A stretch of 64,000 nucleotides of DNA from Paenibacillus riograndensis SBR5 (GTDB taxonomy: Bacteria; Bacillota; Bacilli; Paenibacillales; Paenibacillaceae), in contig NZ_LN831776.1 of NCBI RefSeq assembly GCF_000981585.1, forward strand, positions 201,001-265,000. The letters run 5' to 3'. Positions 1-8,747 of the stretch are shown here, piece by piece; position 1 is the stretch's first letter; every line of letters begins with the position of its first letter. Made by a program: the position numbers and the translations under genes. The notes under the pieces were generated by a model. It saw only the letters and a list, made by a program, of their open reading frames with translations. It was not told the DNA's origin and made no database searches.

Positions 1-1
1 A

Positions 2-148
2 CGTTCTAATACTAAGCGCTCCGGATTTTTGAAAATCGCTGTAGATGATGATGTGGCAGTAGATTGCTTCCAAGCGATGCCGGATAAGATTCGCTTCATC
101 ATATCGATTGACCGTGAAGACTGGAATCGGGCGGTGGTGTCAGAATGA
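2..148 (+). CDS. Partial hypothetical phage protein (C-terminal 48 residues)
   Basis: An open frame runs from the window edge to TGA at 146-148. Its stop overlaps the ATG of the next gene (ATGA), as expected for translational coupling inside a phage early operon. The visible part ends with a motif around FIISIDREDW. The start is outside the window and I do not recognise the family. Confidence 0.6.
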   Translation, partial: RSNTKRSGFLKIAVDDDVAVDCFQAMPDKIRFIISIDREDWNRAVVSE

Positions 149-507
149 AAGCCTATGATTTTCAGAAAGCCAAACTCTTGATCGAACAGGACCGGGAACA
201 GATTCAAGAGGCGGCACTTGGAATGTATGAGGATTGGTTCTGGACCGCTGAAGAAGTGTTCAACGACCAAGAAGGATTTGTTCGTGACTTAGAAACCGTC
301 GAATTGATTGGTGGTATTAATGAATCTTCCTGGGCCACTCCATGTCTGCGTATTACCTATCGTGACGGAAACGAATCTTGCATTGGTTGCTTCAAGGATG
401 ATGGGTCACCTTCGGAAAGAGGCTTTGTGATGCCACTTGGAGTCCTGTCTGGACCTGCGCAGGATCGGATGCCGCCACTCACTTCAAAGGAGGGTCGTCA
501 TGATTAA
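145..507 (+). CDS. Hypothetical phage early protein, 120 aa
   Basis: Acidic 120-residue protein between an upstream partial gene (overlap ATGA at 145-148) and the SbcC/RecF-like ATPase, which starts inside its last codons at 500. It is rich in aromatic and acidic residues in the first half (around MYEDWFWTAEEVF) and has two cysteines near residues 79 and 82 (SCIGC). No signal peptide or membrane segment. The position suggests a role in the recombination block, but no family is recognised and no function is assigned. Confidence 0.7.
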   Translation: MKAYDFQKAKLLIEQDREQIQEAALGMYEDWFWTAEEVFNDQEGFVRDLETVELIGGINESSWATPCLRITYRDGNESCIGCFKDDGSPSERGFVMPLGVLSGPAQDRMPPLTSKEGRHD

Positions 508-1837
508 AATCAATAAGCTCGAAATCGAGAACGTCAAACGGGTCAAAGCCGTGAAAATAGAGCCGACAGCAAGCGGGCTAACCTTAGTCGGCGGCAAGAA
601 CAACCAGGGTAAAACCAGCGTGCTGGATGCCATCGCCTGGGCGCTAGGCGGGAACAAGTACCGCCCTTCGCAGGCCGCAAGAGAGGATTCGGCCATCCCC
701 CCATACCTCCACCTGACACTTTCAAACGGGCTGATCGTGGAGCGGAAGGGCAAGAACAGCGACCTGAAGGTGGTCGATCCGAACGGCCAGAAGGGTGGGC
801 AGATGCTCCTGGATAGCTTCGTGGAAGAGTTGGCGATTAATCTTCCAAAGTTCATGGGCTCCACCAACAAGGAAAAGGCCAACATTCTCCTGCAGATCAT
901 TGGCGTGGGGCAGCAACTCCACGAGCTGGAGGTCAAAGAGCAGGAGGTATATAATCGCCGCCACGCCATCGGCCAGATTGCTGACCAGAAGGCCAAGTTT
1001 GCCAAGGAACAGACGTACTTCCCGGATGCGCCGAAGGAGCCTGTCTCCGCTTCGGATCTGATCCAGCAGCAGCAGGCAATTCTTGCCCGCAACGGGGAGA
1101 ACCAACTAAAACGGCAGCGGCTGACACAGTTCCAGGCATTGTATGCCAACCAGGGACAGGAGGTTGAGCGGTTGAAGGCGATGCTGGCAGATGCAGAAGC
1201 AAAGTATGCTCAAACGGGTGTGGATCTGGCGGCAGCCCAGAAAGACGCTCTACAGCTTCACGATGAATCGACTGCAGAGCTGGAGACCAACATCCAGCAG
1301 ATCGACGAAATCAATCGTAAAGTCCGCGCCAATCTGGATAAAGACAAGGCCGAAACGGATGCCAGCGATTACCGGCAGCAGTATGATGCGCTGACCACTG
1401 AGATCAATACGGTGCGCCAGCAGAAAACGGACCTCCTGACGAACGCTGATTTGCCGCTGCCGGGATTGACCGTAGAGAATGGGGAGCTTAAGTACAACGG
1501 CCAGTGCTGGGATAACATGAGCGGATCCGATCAGCTGAAAGTCGCCACGGCTATCGTACGGCGTCTGAAACCAGAATGCGGCTTTATCCTACTTGATAAG
1601 CTGGAGCAGATGGATATGGACACCTTGCAGGAGTTTGGTGCCTGGCTGGAGCAAGAGGGGCTGCAAGCCATTGCCACCAGGGTCAGCACCGGCGAAGAGT
1701 GCAGCATCATCATCGAGGACGGCTATGTTGCCGGGCAGGAAGGCGTAACCCTTCAGCAGTTGCCGGGCGAAATCGATCCGGGAGACGGGTGGAACGAAGC
1801 GGTTGCTCCCCCAACTTGGAAAGCAGGTGAATTTTAA
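500..1837 (+). CDS. SbcC/RecF-like AAA ATPase of phage recombination module
   Basis: 445-residue P-loop ATPase. It has a Walker A motif GGKNNQGKTS at about residues 32-41, a long central coiled-coil region (about 140-330, rich in Q, E and K), a degenerate ABC-signature segment (MSGSDQLKVA) and a Walker B-like stretch (GFILLDKLEQMD). This is the layout of SMC/SbcC/RecF-type DNA-repair ATPases shortened as in phages. ATG at 500 is chosen over an upstream in-frame start because AAGGAGGG lies about 6 nt before it. The stop (TAA, 1835-1837) overlaps the ATG of the next gene. It probably acts with the following Sak4-like protein in recombination. Confidence 0.85.
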   Translation: MIKINKLEIENVKRVKAVKIEPTASGLTLVGGKNNQGKTSVLDAIAWALGGNKYRPSQAAREDSAIPPYLHLTLSNGLIVERKGKNSDLKVVDPNGQKGGQMLLDSFVEELAINLPKFMGSTNKEKANILLQIIGVGQQLHELEVKEQEVYNRRHAIGQIADQKAKFAKEQTYFPDAPKEPVSASDLIQQQQAILARNGENQLKRQRLTQFQALYANQGQEVERLKAMLADAEAKYAQTGVDLAAAQKDALQLHDESTAELETNIQQIDEINRKVRANLDKDKAETDASDYRQQYDALTTEINTVRQQKTDLLTNADLPLPGLTVENGELKYNGQCWDNMSGSDQLKVATAIVRRLKPECGFILLDKLEQMDMDTLQEFGAWLEQEGLQAIATRVSTGEECSIIIEDGYVAGQEGVTLQQLPGEIDPGDGWNEAVAPPTWKAGEF

Positions 1838-2919
1838 TGCAGGTCATTACTGGTAAGGTTCAGAAGGCCAAGAAGGTTGTTATTTATGGGCCGGAGGGGG
1901 TCGGCAAGTCTTCCTTGGCTGCTCAATTCCCACGCCCTATCTTTATTGATACTGAAGGCTCCACCACGGAAATGGATGTGGCACGGCTGCCGAAACCTTC
2001 GAGCTGGGAAATGCTCAAACAGCAGGTCAAATGGGTATGGCAAGGCGGACAATATGGGACCCTCATCATCGATACCATTGATTGGGCGGAAATGCTCTGT
2101 GTAGAAAGCGTATGTTCGACGCACCAAAAGAACGGCATTGAAGACTTCGGATATGGGAAAGGGTATATTTTCGTCTCCGAGGAGCTGGGCCGTATGCTCA
2201 ACCTGCTCAGTGATGTCGTGGATGCCGGTATCCATGTTGTGCTGATTGCTCACGCTCAGATTGTGAAATTTGAGCAGCCGGACGAAATGGGCGCCTATGA
2301 TCGTTATCAGCTCAAGCTTGGCCAAAAGACAGCAAGCCGGACGGCGCCACTGGTCAAGGAATGGGCCGATATGGTTCTATTCATCAATTATAAGACGTTC
2401 TCCATTGCCACGGACAAGGAAGGCAAGAAGAACAAGGCCCAGGGCGGCGTGCGCACCGTCTACGCCACGCACCACCCCGCGTGGGATGCGAAAAACCGCC
2501 ATGGGCTGCCGGATGAGTTTCCACTGGATTATGGCCATATCGCTCATATCTTCAATACTCCGGCACCAACGACTAACCCATCACAACAACAGCAGGCATC
2601 AGTAACACCGCCGCAACAGTCAGCGCAAACAGTAAATCAAACAGGAAATATTCCAAATAATATTCCAGCTCCCGTAAACACTGCACCACCGACACCTAGC
2701 CTGAACTCAAATATCCCGCCGGCGCTGCGGGAACTGATGACCCTGCACCAGGTGACGGAATCGGAGATACAGCAGGCTGTTTTTCAACGCAACTATTACC
2801 CGGTAGATACGCCAATCGCCAACTATGACCCCGGGTTTGTGGAGGGTGTGCTGGTGGCAGCCTGGTCGTCAGTTTTAGGGATGATTCAAAACAATCGGAA
2901 AGCTGTTCCATTTAATTAA
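1837..2919 (+). CDS. Sak4-like P-loop ATPase (AAA_24 family)
   Basis: 360 residues. An N-terminal RecA-type core carries Walker A GPEGVGKSSLA at residues 18-28 and a Walker B-like hydrophobic stretch ending in D (LIIDTIDW) near residue 80. After about residue 240 a low-complexity P/Q/N-rich linker precedes a small C-terminal helical part. Family knowledge: such proteins (Sak4 type) are phage RecA-like annealing or recombination factors, often encoded beside a DUF669 protein and a helicase as here. The start overlaps the stop of the previous gene. Confidence 0.85.
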   Translation: MQVITGKVQKAKKVVIYGPEGVGKSSLAAQFPRPIFIDTEGSTTEMDVARLPKPSSWEMLKQQVKWVWQGGQYGTLIIDTIDWAEMLCVESVCSTHQKNGIEDFGYGKGYIFVSEELGRMLNLLSDVVDAGIHVVLIAHAQIVKFEQPDEMGAYDRYQLKLGQKTASRTAPLVKEWADMVLFINYKTFSIATDKEGKKNKAQGGVRTVYATHHPAWDAKNRHGLPDEFPLDYGHIAHIFNTPAPTTNPSQQQQASVTPPQQSAQTVNQTGNIPNNIPAPVNTAPPTPSLNSNIPPALRELMTLHQVTESEIQQAVFQRNYYPVDTPIANYDPGFVEGVLVAAWSSVLGMIQNNRKAVPFN

Positions 2920-2941
2920 AAACTTCTAGGAGGACTTATAC

Positions 2942-3556
2942 ATGAGTGAACAAGAACGCGAATTAGGTTGGGACGACACTATTGAAAAAGACGGCGGGGA
3001 GTTTACCCTGCTGCCGGCCGGGGATTACCCGTTCACCGTTACGAAATTTGAGCGCGGGCGCTTCAATGGCTCCGATAAGATGCCTGCCTGCAACCAGGCG
3101 AAGATTGAGCTGACCGTGCATTCGCAAGAGCATGGGGATGTGGTTATCTTCCATAATTTATTTTTGCACACCAAGACCGAGGGCTTGCTTTCTAACTTTT
3201 TCGCAGGGATCGGCCAGAAAAGGAAGGGCGAAAAGTTGAAAATGAACTGGCAGACGGTTATAGGCTCCAAAGGTCGGCTTAAGCTGGAGGTCAACAAGTT
3301 CAGGGGGCGGGACGGAGAAGAGCGGACCAACAACCAGGTCAAGAGTTTCTACCCGGCAGACGAACAGCCTGCAGGACAGCCTCCGCAGCAATATCAGCCA
3401 CAACAGCAATATCAGCAACCGCAGCAGTACCAACAACCACAGTACCAGCAGCCTCAAGGCGGAGCAGCGTACAATCAGCCGCAGTATCAGCAGGCCCCGT
3501 TCCCGGACTCTCCGCCGCCTCAGCGAGGCGGTAACTGGTCTAACGGACAGTTTTAG
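2942..3556 (+). CDS. DUF669 protein, putative single-strand DNA-binding accessory
   Basis: 204 residues with a strong RBS (AGGAGG at 2929-2934). The first 125 residues form the DUF669-type fold (LLPAGDYPFTV near the start, later KLEVNKFRGRDGEERTNN). The last 80 residues are a Q/P/Y-rich tail built of QYQQPQ-like units, resembling the disordered tail of SSB proteins. Family members sit between Sak4-like ATPases and helicases in Firmicute phages and are inferred to bind ssDNA. The tail may recruit partners through its C terminus. Confidence 0.85.
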   Translation: MSEQERELGWDDTIEKDGGEFTLLPAGDYPFTVTKFERGRFNGSDKMPACNQAKIELTVHSQEHGDVVIFHNLFLHTKTEGLLSNFFAGIGQKRKGEKLKMNWQTVIGSKGRLKLEVNKFRGRDGEERTNNQVKSFYPADEQPAGQPPQQYQPQQQYQQPQQYQQPQYQQPQGGAAYNQPQYQQAPFPDSPPPQRGGNWSNGQF

Positions 3557-3565
3557 GTGGCTGCC

Positions 3566-5146
3566 ATGGAACTTAGACCATATCAACAAGACTCCCGCGA
3601 ATCAATTCAAGCGGAGTGGGAGAAGGGCGTCCGACGGACGCTCCTGGTCCTCCCCACCGGCTGCGGGAAGACGATTGTATTTTCCAAAGTGATTGAAGAT
3701 CGGGTAAAGCTGGGCGAGCGTGTGCTTGTCCTGGCTCACCGGGGGGAACTGCTGGACCAAGCAGCCGATAAGCTGGCAAAGTCTACCGGGCTGGGATGCG
3801 CGACCGAAAAGGCCGAGCAAACTTCCATTGGAAGCTGGTACCGTGTCGTGGTCGGCAGCGTGCAGACCATGATGCGTGATAAACGGCTGCAGCAGTTTGC
3901 CGCTGACCATTTTGACACCATCATCATAGATGAGGCTCACCATTGCTTATCAGACAGCTATCAGCGGGTACTGGACTATTTCAAAGAGGCCAATGTGCTG
4001 GGCGTCACGGCCACGCCGGACCGTGGGGACATGAGAAACCTAGGTTCCTACTTTGAAAGCCTAGCTTATGAGTACACACTGCCCAAAGCCATCAAAGAGG
4101 GTTTTCTAAGTCCGATCAAGGCCATGACGATTCCGCTGAAGCTGGACTTGTCCACAGTCGGTCAACAGGCTGGGGATTTTAAAAGCAGCGACTTGGGTAC
4201 GGCGCTAGACCCATACTTGGATTCCATCGCCGGCGAAATGTGGAGGGTGGCCAAGGACAGAAAGATTGTCGTATTCTTGCCGCTGGTGAAGACCAGCCAA
4301 AAATTCACTTCTATATTAAATGCGGTCGGCTTCCGGGCCGCCGAAGTCAACGGTGACTCGCAGGACCGGGCAGAGATACTGGCCGATTACGATGCAGGTA
4401 AGTATAACGTTCTGTGTAATTCCATGCTGCTGACAGAGGGCTGGGATTGCCCCAGCGTGGATTGCATCGTGGTATTGCGGCCGACGAAGGTTCGCAGCTT
4501 GTACAGTCAGATGGTTGGGCGCGGTACCCGGCTATTCCCAGGCAAGGAGGAGCTGCTGCTGCTGGATTTTCTGTGGCACACGGAGCGGCATGAGCTTTGT
4601 CACCCGGCCCATTTGATTGCAGAGAATGAGGAAGTTGCCCAGGCCATGACTCAGCAGATCGAGCAGGCGGGCATTGCGTTAGATCTGGAAAAGGTTGAGA
4701 AGCAGGCCTCTGAAGATGTCGTTGCGCAGCGCGAGGAAGCTTTGGCCAAACAGCTGGCCGAAATGAAGCGCCGCAAGGCAAAGCTGGTTGATCCGCTGCA
4801 GTTTGAAATGAGTATCCAAGCAGAGGATTTATCTGGATATGTACCCTCATTCGGCTGGGAAATGTCGCCGCCGTCCGAAGCGCAGGTAAAGACCCTGGAG
4901 AAGCTGGGCATCCTGCCTGAAGCCATCGATAATGCCGGCAAAGCAACGAAGCTGCTGGAGCGCTTGGATAAACGCCGTTCCGAGGGGTTGACCACACCGA
5001 AGCAGATTCGCTTCCTGGAGAATCGTGGCTTTGAGCATGTCGGTACCTGGTCGTTTGATCACGCCAAGCGCCTGATTGACCGCATTGCCGGAAACGGGTG
5101 GCGGGTTCCGGAAGGCATCAATCCTAAAGAATATCGCGGGGAATAG
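3566..5146 (+). CDS. Superfamily 2 DEAD/DEAH-box helicase
   Basis: About 526 residues. Helicase motifs appear in order: Q-like region ELRPYQQ, Walker A LPTGCGKT, motif II DEAH, motif III-like VTATPDRGD, motif V LTEGWDCPSVD and motif VI QMVGRGTR. The C-terminal 150 residues add a helical extension. An in-frame GTG exists at 3557, but AGGTGG at 3555-3560 is better spaced for ATG at 3566. It follows the DUF669 gene directly and probably unwinds DNA during phage replication or recombination. Confidence 0.88.
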   Translation: MELRPYQQDSRESIQAEWEKGVRRTLLVLPTGCGKTIVFSKVIEDRVKLGERVLVLAHRGELLDQAADKLAKSTGLGCATEKAEQTSIGSWYRVVVGSVQTMMRDKRLQQFAADHFDTIIIDEAHHCLSDSYQRVLDYFKEANVLGVTATPDRGDMRNLGSYFESLAYEYTLPKAIKEGFLSPIKAMTIPLKLDLSTVGQQAGDFKSSDLGTALDPYLDSIAGEMWRVAKDRKIVVFLPLVKTSQKFTSILNAVGFRAAEVNGDSQDRAEILADYDAGKYNVLCNSMLLTEGWDCPSVDCIVVLRPTKVRSLYSQMVGRGTRLFPGKEELLLLDFLWHTERHELCHPAHLIAENEEVAQAMTQQIEQAGIALDLEKVEKQASEDVVAQREEALAKQLAEMKRRKAKLVDPLQFEMSIQAEDLSGYVPSFGWEMSPPSEAQVKTLEKLGILPEAIDNAGKATKLLERLDKRRSEGLTTPKQIRFLENRGFEHVGTWSFDHAKRLIDRIAGNGWRVPEGINPKEYRGE

Positions 5147-5175
5147 AAAAAACCTGGAGGAAATATTCCCTCCAG
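5146..5175 (-). terminator. Rho-independent terminator for the inverted gene at 5193-5492
   Basis: Perfect CTGGAGG/CCTCCAG stem (5154-5160 with 5169-5175). Read on the minus strand it is followed by a run of T (5147-5152), so it ends leftward transcription. It lies immediately after the helicase stop. Confidence 0.7.
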
Positions 5176-5192
5176 CCAAAAATAAAATGCTG

Positions 5193-5492
5193 TTAATTTA
5201 ATACTTCCCACCCATGGGCTTTATAGATTTCCTTTCTTTCCTCAATAATGTTTCTATCTTCAGAATCAATAGATACGGTTTCGAGATAAGCAAGATAATA
5301 ATTTTCTTCATAATTAAAGGATGCTTCTGTAACTGTATAAGCAGGGTCATTTCTATGATAGACACTATCTTCTATTGCATCTCCAATTCTAGGCAGAAAA
5401 TCGACATCGGCATAGAGTTTACGAGCTGTCAAAGAATCACGAAACTTATGTTTATCTTTCAGATGAACATATTGTTGAATTATTAGATTCAT
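5193..5492 (-). CDS. Inverted single phage gene (moron), hypothetical 99 aa
   Basis: 99-residue soluble protein transcribed against the surrounding operon. The ATG at 5492 has a GGAGGG RBS; a longer upstream frame lacks one. It is AT-rich compared with its neighbours, has its own sigma-A promoter (5524-5552) and its own terminator (5146-5175). These are the marks of a moron, a gene added to a phage genome and often expressed in the lysogen. The sequence (for example SLTARKLYADVDFLPRIG near residue 20) is not recognised. A role in host benefit or superinfection exclusion is possible but unproven. Confidence 0.78.
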   Translation of the reverse strand: MNLIIQQYVHLKDKHKFRDSLTARKLYADVDFLPRIGDAIEDSVYHRNDPAYTVTEASFNYEENYYLAYLETVSIDSEDRNIIEERKEIYKAHGWEVLN

Positions 5493-5523
5493 TTTTATGT
5501 ACCCTCCTTCGTTATATAAAGCT

Positions 5524-5552
5524 AGTATAGTATCACTTATTTTTAACATCAA
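5524..5552 (-). promoter_or_regulatory. Sigma-A promoter of the inverted gene
   Basis: On the minus strand: -35 TTGATG (5547-5552), 17-nt spacer, -10 TATACT (5524-5529), about 30 nt upstream of the GGAGGG RBS of the 99-residue gene. Confidence 0.75.
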
Positions 5553-5591
5553 GAAATATTTGACAAAATGAGCCAATGAGAGGTAAAGCAT

Positions 5592-7844
5592 ATGTTCGAA
5601 AAAAAATTAAACCTCACAACCTTGTTGGAACATGTTGATCCGTCATACCTGAATTACCAGGAGTGGGTCAATGTTGGCATGGCCCTCAAGTATGAAGGAT
5701 ACACAGCCAGCGACTGGGACGAGTGGAGCCGGCGGGACGGCGGGCGGTACCATCCGGGCGAATGCTTTAAAAAGTGGACCAGCTTCGAGGGTAACGGCAA
5801 TCCGGTGACCGGGGCGACCATCACGCAGATGGCCAAGGATAACGGCTGGCTGCCGCGCTCCGCTTATGACCGGGAACTGGATTGGGACGATGAGATTTCC
5901 GGCAGCTCCGGTGATTATGTCGTCGTGGATAAGAATTGGATTGAAGGGAAAGAGATTCATGAACCCGCCGAATGGAACCCAGTGCAGCAGATAACAACGT
6001 ATATAGGCGCTTTATTTGAAGCTTCTGAAAATGTGGGCTATGTGACAGAAGCCTGGCAAAGTGAAGAAGGGAAATGGCTACCCAACAAAGGCGCATACGA
6101 CCGGACGGCGGGGGAGCTGATTGAGCTGCTGCATATGTGTGACGGCGATATCGGGCAAGTATTCGGGGATTACAAGCCGGAAGCGGGGGCCTGGATACGA
6201 TTCAATCCGCTGGATGGCAAAGGCGTGAAGAACGAGAACGTGACGGAGTTCCGGTATGCCCTTGTCGAGTCCGACACTATGGACATTGAAAAGCAGAACG
6301 CTGTCATGCGGGAGCTGGAACTGCCGATTGCCGTTATGGTCTACAGCGGCGGGAAGAGCCTGCACGCCATTGTCAGGGTAGAGGCTGCCAATTACGACGA
6401 GTACCGCAAGCGGGTGGATTACCTCTATGATATCTGCCGGCGGAACGGTCTGGCCATCGACAAGCAAAACCGTAACCCGTCCCGGCTGTCCCGGATGCCG
6501 GGAGTGGAGCGGAACGGAAAGAAGCAATTCATCGTGGACACCAATCTGGGCAAGGCGAGCTGGGCGGAATGGCATGAATGGATTGAAGGCATCAATGATG
6601 ATCTGCCCGATCCGGAGAGCCTGACAGAATCATGGGACAACATGCCGCCGTTGGCTCCTCCTTTAATAGAAGGGATGCTTCGGCAAGGTCATAAAATGCT
6701 CATGGCTGGACCGTCGAAGGCTGGGAAGAGCTTCGCACTGATTGAGCTGAGCATCGCTATAGCCGAGGGCATTAAGTGGCTGGCCTGGCAATGCACGAAG
6801 GGCAAGGTCCTATATGTCAATCTGGAGCTGGACCGGGCCAGTGCCCTGCACCGCTTCAAGGACGTATACAGAGCGCTGGGGATGCCGCCTCATAACATCG
6901 GGAACATAGACATTTGGAACCTGCGTGGTAAGTCGGTACCGATGGATAAGCTGGCGCCGAAGCTGATCCGGCGGGCGGCCAAGAAGAACTATATTGCGGT
7001 CATCATCGATCCCATTTATAAGGTGTTGACTGGGGATGAAAACAGCGCCGACCAGATGGCCCACTTTACGAACCAGTTTGACAAGATTGCCACGGAGCTG
7101 GGGGCCAGTGTCATTTACTGCCATCATCACAGCAAAGGCTCTCAGGGTGGCAAAAAGTCGATGGACCGGGCTTCCGGCAGCGGCGTATTCGCCCGCGATC
7201 CAGACGCTCTGATTGACCTGGTGGAGCTGGAGGTCACCGAGGCGCTGTACATGCAGGAAGAGAACAAGGCGATCTGCAGCATGTACAAAGGGCTGTTCCA
7301 GCAGTATAACCCGGCGTACCTGCAGGAACAGGTATCGCAGGATGATGAGCTCAGCGCGAAGGCTATGGAGGATCACGCCAAACGAGCGATGCCACATGTC
7401 ATGGAGACTATCAAGCCGACCATAGAGCAAGCGCTTGAGGCCGTCCGGGCGCGTTCGGCGTGGCGTGTGGAAGGAACGCTGCGGGAATACGCCAAGTTCA
7501 AGCCGGTCAATATGTGGTTCCAGTATCCGGTGCATCGCGTTGATGACACGGGCAGCCTGAAGGATATCGAGCCGGAAGGTGAGTCCAAACCGCCATGGCA
7601 GAAGGCTACCGGGAAGCGGAAGAACAAGGCCAAGGAGGAGCGCCGGAGCAAAGCGGATGAGTTCGCGGACGTGGTAAGCAATTGTAATTTCGGTGAGCCG
7701 CCTACTGTTTTAGATGTCATAGCATGGTATGGATCAACCGGAAAAGAGGTTGCCGAACGCACCGTTAGAGATTGGATTAAACGGTATGGCTATGAAATTG
7801 ATCGTTCATTGGGTTTCCGAATTGTTAAAAAAGAAGAAGAGTAA
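5592..7844 (+). CDS. Phage primase-helicase (PriCT_2 / AAA_25 type)
   Basis: 750 residues with at least three parts. Residues 1-90 resemble a PriCT_2 helical domain (LNYQEWVNVGMALKYEG). Residues about 180-340 hold a primase-like module with the motif SGGKSLHAIVRV. Residues about 355-560 form a RepA/RecA-type helicase with Walker A GPSKAGKS, a Walker B-like VIIDP and a YCHHHSKG motif. The C-terminal 60 residues look like a winged-helix DNA-binding segment (RTVRDWIKRYGYEI). It should prime and unwind phage DNA at the origin; the iteron region follows directly at its stop, as is common for initiators. RBS GAGAGGT precedes the ATG. Confidence 0.85.
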   Translation: MFEKKLNLTTLLEHVDPSYLNYQEWVNVGMALKYEGYTASDWDEWSRRDGGRYHPGECFKKWTSFEGNGNPVTGATITQMAKDNGWLPRSAYDRELDWDDEISGSSGDYVVVDKNWIEGKEIHEPAEWNPVQQITTYIGALFEASENVGYVTEAWQSEEGKWLPNKGAYDRTAGELIELLHMCDGDIGQVFGDYKPEAGAWIRFNPLDGKGVKNENVTEFRYALVESDTMDIEKQNAVMRELELPIAVMVYSGGKSLHAIVRVEAANYDEYRKRVDYLYDICRRNGLAIDKQNRNPSRLSRMPGVERNGKKQFIVDTNLGKASWAEWHEWIEGINDDLPDPESLTESWDNMPPLAPPLIEGMLRQGHKMLMAGPSKAGKSFALIELSIAIAEGIKWLAWQCTKGKVLYVNLELDRASALHRFKDVYRALGMPPHNIGNIDIWNLRGKSVPMDKLAPKLIRRAAKKNYIAVIIDPIYKVLTGDENSADQMAHFTNQFDKIATELGASVIYCHHHSKGSQGGKKSMDRASGSGVFARDPDALIDLVELEVTEALYMQEENKAICSMYKGLFQQYNPAYLQEQVSQDDELSAKAMEDHAKRAMPHVMETIKPTIEQALEAVRARSAWRVEGTLREYAKFKPVNMWFQYPVHRVDDTGSLKDIEPEGESKPPWQKATGKRKNKAKEERRSKADEFADVVSNCNFGEPPTVLDVIAWYGSTGKEVAERTVRDWIKRYGYEIDRSLGFRIVKKEEE

Positions 7845-8020
7845 TTGCGGCGGCGATCATCGTTTCATGGTCATTGCAAAATGTTGCGGCGACCATAAAT
7901 TAATGATTGCCGCAAATTGCGAAACATGGTCGCCGCAATTCCGCAATAAGTTGCGGGGATTCTGATACGTCATGATTGCCGCAATATGTGGTGGCGACCA
8001 CTATATATAAATATATAAGG
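7845..8020. repeat. Candidate replication origin: 13-bp iterons plus AT-rich tract
   Basis: Between the primase-helicase and resolvase genes. The 13-mer TTGCGGC(G/A)A(C/T)CAT occurs at 7884-7896 (+), 7903-7915 (-), 7926-7938 (-) and 7972-7984 (-), with degenerate or partial units at 7845, 7951 and 7991. Units 7884 and 7926 are identical but inverted; units 7903 and 7972 are identical. The first pair forms a 13-6-13 imperfect palindrome. A tract of alternating A/T (8002-8020) follows and could be the unwinding element. Origin function is inferred from this layout. Confidence 0.6.
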
Positions 8021-8024
8021 ATAA

Positions 8025-8053
8025 GGGAAGGGGGTATAAAAATCCCCCTTCCC
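8025..8053. other. Perfect 10-bp G/C hairpin next to the candidate origin
   Basis: GGGAAGGGGG (8025-8034) pairs perfectly with CCCCCTTCCC (8044-8053) around a 9-nt A/T loop. No T run follows on either strand, so it is not a standard terminator. It may be an origin-associated structure or attenuate read-through into the resolvase gene. Confidence 0.55.
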
Positions 8054-8114
8054 CCTCCCCTACATTTATCACCGCGAAAAAAAAGTTAAAAGTAAAAAAA
8101 TGGAAGGTGACGAT

Positions 8115-8519
8115 ATGCCGACTGAGTTCTTCATGCCGATGAAACCACCGACCGCTACACATCAAGAGAAGCAGGTTGCTGTCGTCGATGGTAAGCCAGT
8201 ATTCTACGAGCCGGACGACTTGAAGGCCGCGAGGGCGAAGCTGACGGCTCACCTTGGAAAACATGTTCCGCAGAAGAAATATTCCGGTGTGGCACTCCGG
8301 GTAACAGTGAAGTGGCTGTTTCCGATTCCAGAAGGCAGCAAGCACTATGACGGGGAGTGGAAGAAGACCAAACCTGACACTCACAACCTGAATAAGCTGC
8401 CATTCGACATTATGACAAATTTAGGGTTCTGGAAAGATGACGCGCTTGTGGCAAGCGAAATCATAGAAAAGTTCTGGGCGAAGCTGCCGGGCATTTATAT
8501 CAAAATCGAGGAGCTGTAG
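8115..8519 (+). CDS. RusA-like Holliday junction resolvase
   Basis: 134 residues. The RusA signature is visible: KPDTHNLNK followed by a conserved acidic pair in LGFWKDDALVASE. RusA proteins are dimeric endonucleases that cut Holliday junctions using aspartates of this motif; here the usual DxDN is DTHN, so one acidic position is His. ATG at 8115 is preferred to 8100 because GGAAGGTGA lies just upstream of it. It follows the replication genes, where such resolvases process recombination intermediates before packaging. Confidence 0.82.
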   Translation: MPTEFFMPMKPPTATHQEKQVAVVDGKPVFYEPDDLKAARAKLTAHLGKHVPQKKYSGVALRVTVKWLFPIPEGSKHYDGEWKKTKPDTHNLNKLPFDIMTNLGFWKDDALVASEIIEKFWAKLPGIYIKIEEL

Positions 8520-8522
8520 GCC

Positions 8523-8747
8523 GTGGACTATAAGGCACTGTTCTGGGATGTGTACCTGTGGACGCAGCAGGTCAACGAGGCAGCCGCCCGGCATGGGATG
8601 CAGAGCCCGGACTTTTGGCAATGGGTCGCTGACTCCACCGGCGCGATCTGCTGCAAATATAACGACCACCGGCTGGCCATCAAGCAAATGCTGATGATGA
8701 TCGAATGGCTGGAAGAGGTGTATGAACAGCAGAGGGGACGAGGGTAA
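8523..8747 (+). CDS. Small hypothetical phage protein, 74 aa
   Basis: GTG start 3 nt after the resolvase stop; GGAG sits about 10 nt upstream. Mostly helical and rich in W, Q and M (for example WQWVADSTGAICCKYND). Its stop overlaps the ATG of the next gene. No family recognised; probably an early accessory protein. Confidence 0.65.
   Translation: MDYKALFWDVYLWTQQVNEAAARHGMQSPDFWQWVADSTGAICCKYNDHRLAIKQMLMMIEWLEEVYEQQRGRG

Noticed and set aside
484..1149. Long minus-strand frames in the ATPase and helicase genes (484-1149, 4347-4997)
   Set aside because: GC-rich antisense shadows of well supported genes with no RBS.
3361..3530. CAG/CAA-rich tandem repeats in DNA as a regulatory repeat
   Set aside because: They encode the Q/P-rich tail of the DUF669 protein in frame and need no other explanation.
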